Source: Linnemannia hyalina (lineage: Eukaryota; Mortierellomycota; Mortierellomycetes; Mortierellales; Mortierellaceae). Taken from it: a stretch of 64,000 bases of DNA. Every line of letters begins with the position of its first letter. Positions within the stretch are counted from its first letter, which is position 1. The stretch is taken from the NCBI GenBank assembly GCA_019671135.1, contig JAHRHY010000001.1, positions 2,046,001 to 2,110,000 of the forward strand, written 5' to 3'. A program made the position numbers and the translations under genes. The notes below the pieces were generated by a model that was given only the letters and a program-made list of their open reading frames with translations, did not search any database and had not been told where the DNA came from. Shown here piece by piece: positions 59,800 to 64,000 of this stretch.

Positions 59800-60153
59800 T
59801 GTTTGCGAGAGAAAAAATAAAGGGGTGTGTGGAGGATGGAAAAGGGGATCTCCTCCATCCCGAGAGTGTGTGTAAAGCTCGGCATGTTTTGCAAAATGTA
59901 TGTGACCTTATCTTTTCGCAGTCCTAGAAGGTCGAGGGACATTCCGCATGATTTGAAGTCAATATCAGAACGCGACCTAAATTCGTACAATTTGGTCGTT
60001 GAAACCATCCTCTCTTTCTTTCTTCTTTTTTTATCTTCATCCTCTCCTTCTTCTTCTTTATCTCATACCTCGCACTTCTCATCTTCCCACTCTATATAAT
60101 AAAAAAACTCGCTCCCACTCTTCTCACTCCCTCACATACACTCACTCAACAAA
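59800..60153. promoter_or_regulatory. Divergent CBP3-cystatin promoter region
   Basis: These 354 bases separate the divergent CBP3 and cystatin starts. The right part is pyrimidine-rich (60007-60090) and ends in a TATATAAT element close to the cystatin gene. Confidence 0.55.
60093..60100 (+). promoter_or_regulatory. TATA box of the cystatin gene
   Basis: TATATAAT lies 54 bases before the cystatin ATG, after a TC-rich stretch and before a short A run. Strong TATA elements usually mark highly or conditionally expressed fungal genes. Confidence 0.5.
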
Positions 60154-60552
60154 ATGTCAGGCGTACCAGGAGGAATCGACAAACCCATACCCATCGACAA
60201 GAAGCACCCTCTCTCGGAATCCGATCCAGAACTCGAGTGGATCCTCCACCAGCTCTCCAGTCAGATCCAGAAGGCCTACATCCACATCTCCTCCATCGCC
60301 GACAGCGCGCCCACCTTTGAGCCCGTCTCGTATGCTACCCAGGTCGTCGCAGGAACCAACTACTATGTCAAGTTGAAGGTTACCCAGCATGGTTGGAATG
60401 GACAGAACTGTGGCGGTGGTAAGGATGATGGCAAGGAGTATTGCCATGTCAAGATCTTTCATCAGGCTTGGACAAAGACGACCGAGCTGACTGGTATTTC
60501 TGTCCGAAAGACCAATAACGATCCATTCGAGTATGACATGCCTGCTCCTTGA
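60154..60552 (+). CDS. Stefin-type cystatin (cysteine protease inhibitor)
   Basis: An intronless gene of 132 residues without signal peptide, so probably cytosolic. The hallmark QVVAGTNYYVKLKV carries the QxVxG inhibitory loop that enters the cleft of papain-like proteases. Preceding it is a helix (PELEWILHQLSSQIQKAY), and Gly residues near the N-terminus (SGVPGG) fit the third contact of stefins. YCHVKIFHQAW corresponds to the strand after the loop. A Gly/Lys/Asp insert with two Cys separates the hairpins, which is longer than in animal stefins. A polyadenylation-like AATAAA lies at 60656, beyond a CA repeat. It converges with the acetyltransferase (176 bases between stops). Confidence 0.88.
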   Translation: MSGVPGGIDKPIPIDKKHPLSESDPELEWILHQLSSQIQKAYIHISSIADSAPTFEPVSYATQVVAGTNYYVKLKVTQHGWNGQNCGGGKDDGKEYCHVKIFHQAWTKTTELTGISVRKTNNDPFEYDMPAP

Positions 60553-60605
60553 AAGCAACCGCACCAGTCAGCTCGCTCGGGATTCCCACCTCCCATTCCA
60601 CAAGT

Positions 60606-60608
<3 letters not shown>

Positions 60609-60643
<35 letters not shown>
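60609..60643. repeat. CA dinucleotide microsatellite
   Basis: About 17 CA units lie 57 bases after the cystatin stop, in its probable 3' untranslated region; likely length-polymorphic. Confidence 0.95.
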
Positions 60644-60644
<1 letters not shown>

Positions 60645-60728
60645 AAGAACATTGAAATAAACTGATGCAGACACGCAAAATGCATCAGTCGAGGAATGAA
60701 TGTGCGTTTGTTTACTTTAGGAATGAAA

Positions 60729-61559
60729 TTAGGCCTTGGGGAGGGCAAGGGTGCCCTTGGGTGCCGGTGTCCAGTCATCATAGGCATTACCCGCAGCCTT
60801 GCGCGCCTCGTACTCGCGGTCTTCCTTCTCGCACTCCTCTTTGCTCAACACCTTCAAGATTTTGGCAGGGTTTCCTCCAACAATGGTATACGGAGGCACA
60901 TTCTTGGTCACAACACTTCCTGCTCCGACCGTGACGCCATCTCCAATAGTGACACCGGGGCAAATGATAGCCCCACCTCCAACCCAGACATCATCACCAA
61001 TCACAATGGGCATCCCGAACTCGATACCCTTCGACCGAGTCAAAGGGTTAACAGGGTGCGCGGCACAGAAGAGCTGGACGTTGGGCGCAAAGAAGACATT
61101 GTTGCCGATCGTGACCTGGCCACAGTCTAGAACCACACAGTTGAAGTTCATGTAGACATTCTCGCCCATCGTGATGTTGCATCCATAGTCAGTCATGAAG
61201 GGAGGCTCGATCCAGCAGCCCTTTCCGATACGACCGCGGGTCATCGAGTGGAGGAGGGCTCGACGCGTAAGGACCCCCTCGGGGGTGGACTGGGTCGAGT
61301 TGTAGACCTGCATCAGTTCACGGACACGGTGGCGTTCGAGGACTAGGAGCTCATCGCCGGGGTTGTATACTTTTGCGTCGAGCATGCGTTGCTTGTGGGT
61401 GTGGTCCAGGTCGAGACGGACGGGAGTAAAGTTGTACTCGGTCTCGAGCTTGGCGGCGTACTCCTCAACCGACGTGTTGGAGGGACATTCCTCGGCGAGA
61501 TTGGTTGTGGGCTTGATGATGGTGGCGGTGGGGATGACGGTTTCTATGGTGTTGGTCAT
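60729..61559 (-). CDS. Hexapeptide-repeat sugar O-acetyltransferase (Maa/NodL/LacA type)
   Basis: Intronless, 276 residues from the ATG at 61557-61559. The enzymes transfer acetyl from acetyl-CoA to sugars such as maltose or glucose. After about 35 Thr-rich residues comes the Mac domain (VYNPGDELLVLERHRVRELMQVYN). The left-handed beta helix follows: IEPPFMTDYGCNITMGENVYMNFNCVVLDC, VTIGNNVFFAPNVQLFCAAHPV (catalytic His region), GIEFGMPIVIGDDVWVGGGAIICPGVTIGDG, then AGSVVTKNVPPYTIVGGNPAKIL. The match is to bacterial and fungal maltose/galactoside acetyltransferases. A charged tail (EKEDREYEARK) is extra. It is one of three intronless genes among many multi-exon ones. Confidence 0.92.
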   Translation of the reverse strand: MTNTIETVIPTATIIKPTTNLAEECPSNTSVEEYAAKLETEYNFTPVRLDLDHTHKQRMLDAKVYNPGDELLVLERHRVRELMQVYNSTQSTPEGVLTRRALLHSMTRGRIGKGCWIEPPFMTDYGCNITMGENVYMNFNCVVLDCGQVTIGNNVFFAPNVQLFCAAHPVNPLTRSKGIEFGMPIVIGDDVWVGGGAIICPGVTIGDGVTVGAGSVVTKNVPPYTIVGGNPAKILKVLSKEECEKEDREYEARKAAGNAYDDWTPAPKGTLALPKA

Positions 61560-61818
61560 GACTGAGGTTGATGTGTTATGTATGTGGAGATGAATGAAAG
61601 AAGAGGGCAATGTGTGGGTGAGAATGTCAAAAGGAGGGGATGGGGAATAGAAAAGTAGAAAAGTAGGGGAAATAGGCCGTTTTTATCTCTCCAAAACAGC
61701 CTGGGGGAGGGAAAGGTTTGTGCAACAGAGCTCAGGTCGGCGTAGAAAGTGAACGCCCACTGGAAGAAAGAGGGAAAGGGTGCCCATACCATCGAACCCA
61801 AGAATAGATAGCATACAG

Positions 61819-62422
61819 TCACAAAGCTAAAACCTGCTTATTGTCAATTAGACCCTTTGATAAGGCAAAACTGCGCAGAACAGGAAAGAAGGAGAACCCG
61901 GGAAACGGGGTCTCACGGGCAATTGAACCTTTGGTAGAATAGTACATCATCGTACTTATTGTCCAATCGGGCTCTGAAGAGATAGCCTTCCCTCTGGTCA
62001 TTAATTCCAGGGTGCGCCAACGGTCTGCCACGTCGCGTCTTGCTACAGGGTTGGAGACTGAAAAAAGTGGACCTGTAGAAACTATCATGAGTATATTGGT
62101 CAGGGGCACACGGCGTAAATAGTCAATGGTGTCAGCAGACAAGGATTTGTTGTCAACACACCATTGGAGCAAAGCAACACCGGTCAGCAACTCTATTCAA
62201 CCTTCGCCTTGTAAACTTCCAAAACGGCGACCAATTGATCACACAACGGGCAATTGGGGTGATGGACTGAAGGAGGTTTGTCTGAGTAGAAGCGAACACG
62301 TCTTCATAGGAAAAGCATTGCAGCCGCCGGCCATTACTCACAGGTTCATCCTCATCAAACGCTAGGTCGGCACACTCTGGCAAGTTAGCATGCACATCAT
62401 ACAGTGAAAAGGGTGTCGGCAA
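61819..62422 (-). CDS. Possible fragment of an unrecognised gene
   Basis: Two minus-strand open segments join well. 62422-62342 (PTPFSLYDVHANLPECADL) ends in donor GTGAGT. 62190-61819 begins LLTGVALLQWCVDNKS and ends KGLIDNKQVLAL before a stop. The composition looks coding and the phase agrees. No ATG precedes the first segment in frame, so the gene is either missing an upstream exon or truncated. I do not recognise the sequence. Confidence 0.3.
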
Positions 62423-64000
62423 AGCCCTTGCTTGCAGTTACAAATATCGGTTGTGTCGCCAAATTCTATCTTTCATTCACTCCTCATTTTGTGCTGCGTC
62501 CCTGTGGGCTCATCGTATGCACAACTGCATGGTATGAGACGCTTCTTCTTCCCTTTTTCATGGCTTCTATCTATCTCTCCATGATACTCAGATATAGCGG
62601 ACCCTGACTGAACAACAAGGAGCTCGCCGAATTGTCAGATAGGTAAGTCCCTCTCCTCCTCTTAAGCCGATGTTTTTATTTTTACTGCTTGCTGTCATTG
62701 TTGTTGTGAATTCCTCCATTTGCAATGTGCACACCAGTTTTTACAAATACTTTCGTTCTTTTGCTGTTGAGACAAGTACAAAATAAAATGGATCTCCATA
62801 GTCAAGTAAGTCCACCATGAGGGGCGCCACGAAAAATACCTGTGCGTGGGTAAGCAACCCTGTCATCCATCCCTTCCTCACTCCCTTCTTTCTCTGTCTC
62901 CCTATTATAGGTGTAATGAACATGACTCTGCTGAATACACCGTCTGCGTTGATTTGAAAATAGATTTGAGTCTTGTCCAGGTAAAGGTGAAGGAAGGTGT
63001 ATCATTTTTCAACTCACGCGGAAGGACCTTCTGGAAATATGATCCATTAGGAGGATGGCTCCCTTTTAATATCACTCCTCTATTTGAAACACACGCCTCA
63101 TAGGGAGAAACAGAGACACCATTTTGATTCTAGGACCCCACATTAAGGGATGCTCTGTTCAATGGTGGAACTAGAAGAACAAATGTGCTCAGTCATTTTT
63201 CATCTGTCAGTTTGTCTATCTGATTGTCGCGAAACGCGATCGATTTTGTCGCTACTGTTAGTGCTACCAGACTGGGATGCTTTCGGCGAGGCTATCTGGT
63301 TTGGGGCGTTCATGACGAGGAGAATGATGTCAATGACGATCAAAGTGCGTGACGAAGGAAATATGCCTATAGCGTATCGCCCTTTCACTTACATCCCATC
63401 CACATGGAGTCTTTAGGCGAATGGGTCACTGCACTCTGCTATTTATCTGTCTTTAGAACCACCTCCTGTCCTTGCTCGCCGCCATTTGTCGGTCGTTTTG
63501 ATGTCAAAGAAACCCTAACGACGAGTGACCACACCGGTGCAGCTGGTGAAAGAACAACAAGAAAATGAGAAGATACTGAAAGATCCGTGGTGCTATGGGT
63601 CAACCACTCACTCTGCAATGCATCTTTTTTTTTCTTCCCGGCAGTTTTGTTTTGCTATGTGGTTCTCTCCTCCGTTCTTTCTGTCACCTTTCTCGCTGCG
63701 GGAAAAGAGATACTACGAAGAAAGCAACACAAATGCTGTGTGCTACTTGCCATGTACCTTGTTGGTTGTCAGCGTCAGCTTTTCCTTTGAACTTCTGACG
63801 GACCCATCATTTGTCCAGCCAACTGACACCCATTTCATCTTTTTGGATCTTCTTCCTTCCTGACCCTTTACTCTCCTGCGTGGTTTACCCGTTCATGGAA
63901 ATGGCATGAATGGATGGAGGCCAGGCTGTTCATCCCAGCTTTCTTTTGTAAGACCCCACCGCGTCCCCCGTCCTTCTTGCTTTGCCTTTTTCGACTTGTT
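62423..64000. other. Right end, no secure gene
   Basis: One coding-like pair on the plus strand (62605-62635 ending in donor GTAAGT, and 62911-62982, CNEHDSAEYTVCVDLKIDLS, ending GTAAAG) joins in phase but has no identifiable start or continuation. The rest, from 63100 to 64000, contains only short frames and T runs. Confidence 0.4.

Overview
The window looks like nuclear DNA of a filamentous early-diverging fungus, most likely Mortierellomycota (Mortierella, Linnemannia or a relative). This is inferred from several features. Most genes are broken by many GT-AG introns, mostly about 60-150 bases long. Poly-Q and Q/S/P-rich low complexity is common. The gene content mixes fungal genes (SIN3, a Skt5-like Sel1 protein, CBP3, RIT1, GH18 chitinase with CBM19) with genes that are rarer in Dikarya (an MTMR14-type phosphatase, a stefin-type cystatin, a decayed F-box/LRR locus). 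I could not search databases. Exon boundaries were set by hand from splice sites and checked for codon phase, so they should be read as models.

Layout from left to right. 1-107 is the 5' end of an FAD oxidoreductase (-). A 4.2 kb gene-poor, homopolymer-rich stretch follows. Then come PLPBP/YggS (+, 4337-6362), a Skt5/Chs4-like Sel1 protein with a CaaX end (+, 8034-10447) and a USP46/creB-type ubiquitin protease (+, 11895-16163). Next is a minus-strand block: SIN3 (16526-22292), mitochondrial ribosomal protein uL5m (22867-23968), an MTMR14-like phosphoinositide phosphatase (24475-30345) and PEX19 (30930-32792). A secreted modular chitinase (+, 34066-37026) is followed by a glutathione S-transferase (-), a secreted acidic protein of unknown function (-) and a frameshifted F-box/LRR relic (+). 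A second minus block holds RIT1, RPT2, an MFS monocarboxylate-type transporter, a protein of unknown function with a PD-(D/E)XK-like signature, a 272-base-period tandem duplication and a secreted GDSL/phospholipase-B-type lipase. SNRNP27 (+), CBP3 (-), a stefin-type cystatin (+) and an intronless hexapeptide sugar O-acetyltransferase (-) follow. The last 2 kb holds only weak gene-like fragments.

There is no operon-like grouping. The genes are mostly independent housekeeping functions: proteasome, splicing, mitoribosome, complex III assembly, peroxisome biogenesis, initiator tRNA modification and chromatin. Two of them touch the cell wall, the Skt5-like chitin synthase regulator and the chitinase. 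The most striking result is how introns relate to active sites. The catalytic Cys box of the ubiquitin protease sits on a 14-base exon with the Cys codon itself split. The CX5R loop of the MTMR14-like phosphatase is cut by a GC-AG intron. The chitinase DxxDxDxE motif is cut inside its last Asp codon. The RPT2 start codon is alone on its exon, so the myristoylatable Gly2 appears only after splicing. I see no CRISPR array, rRNA, convincing tRNA or intact transposon.
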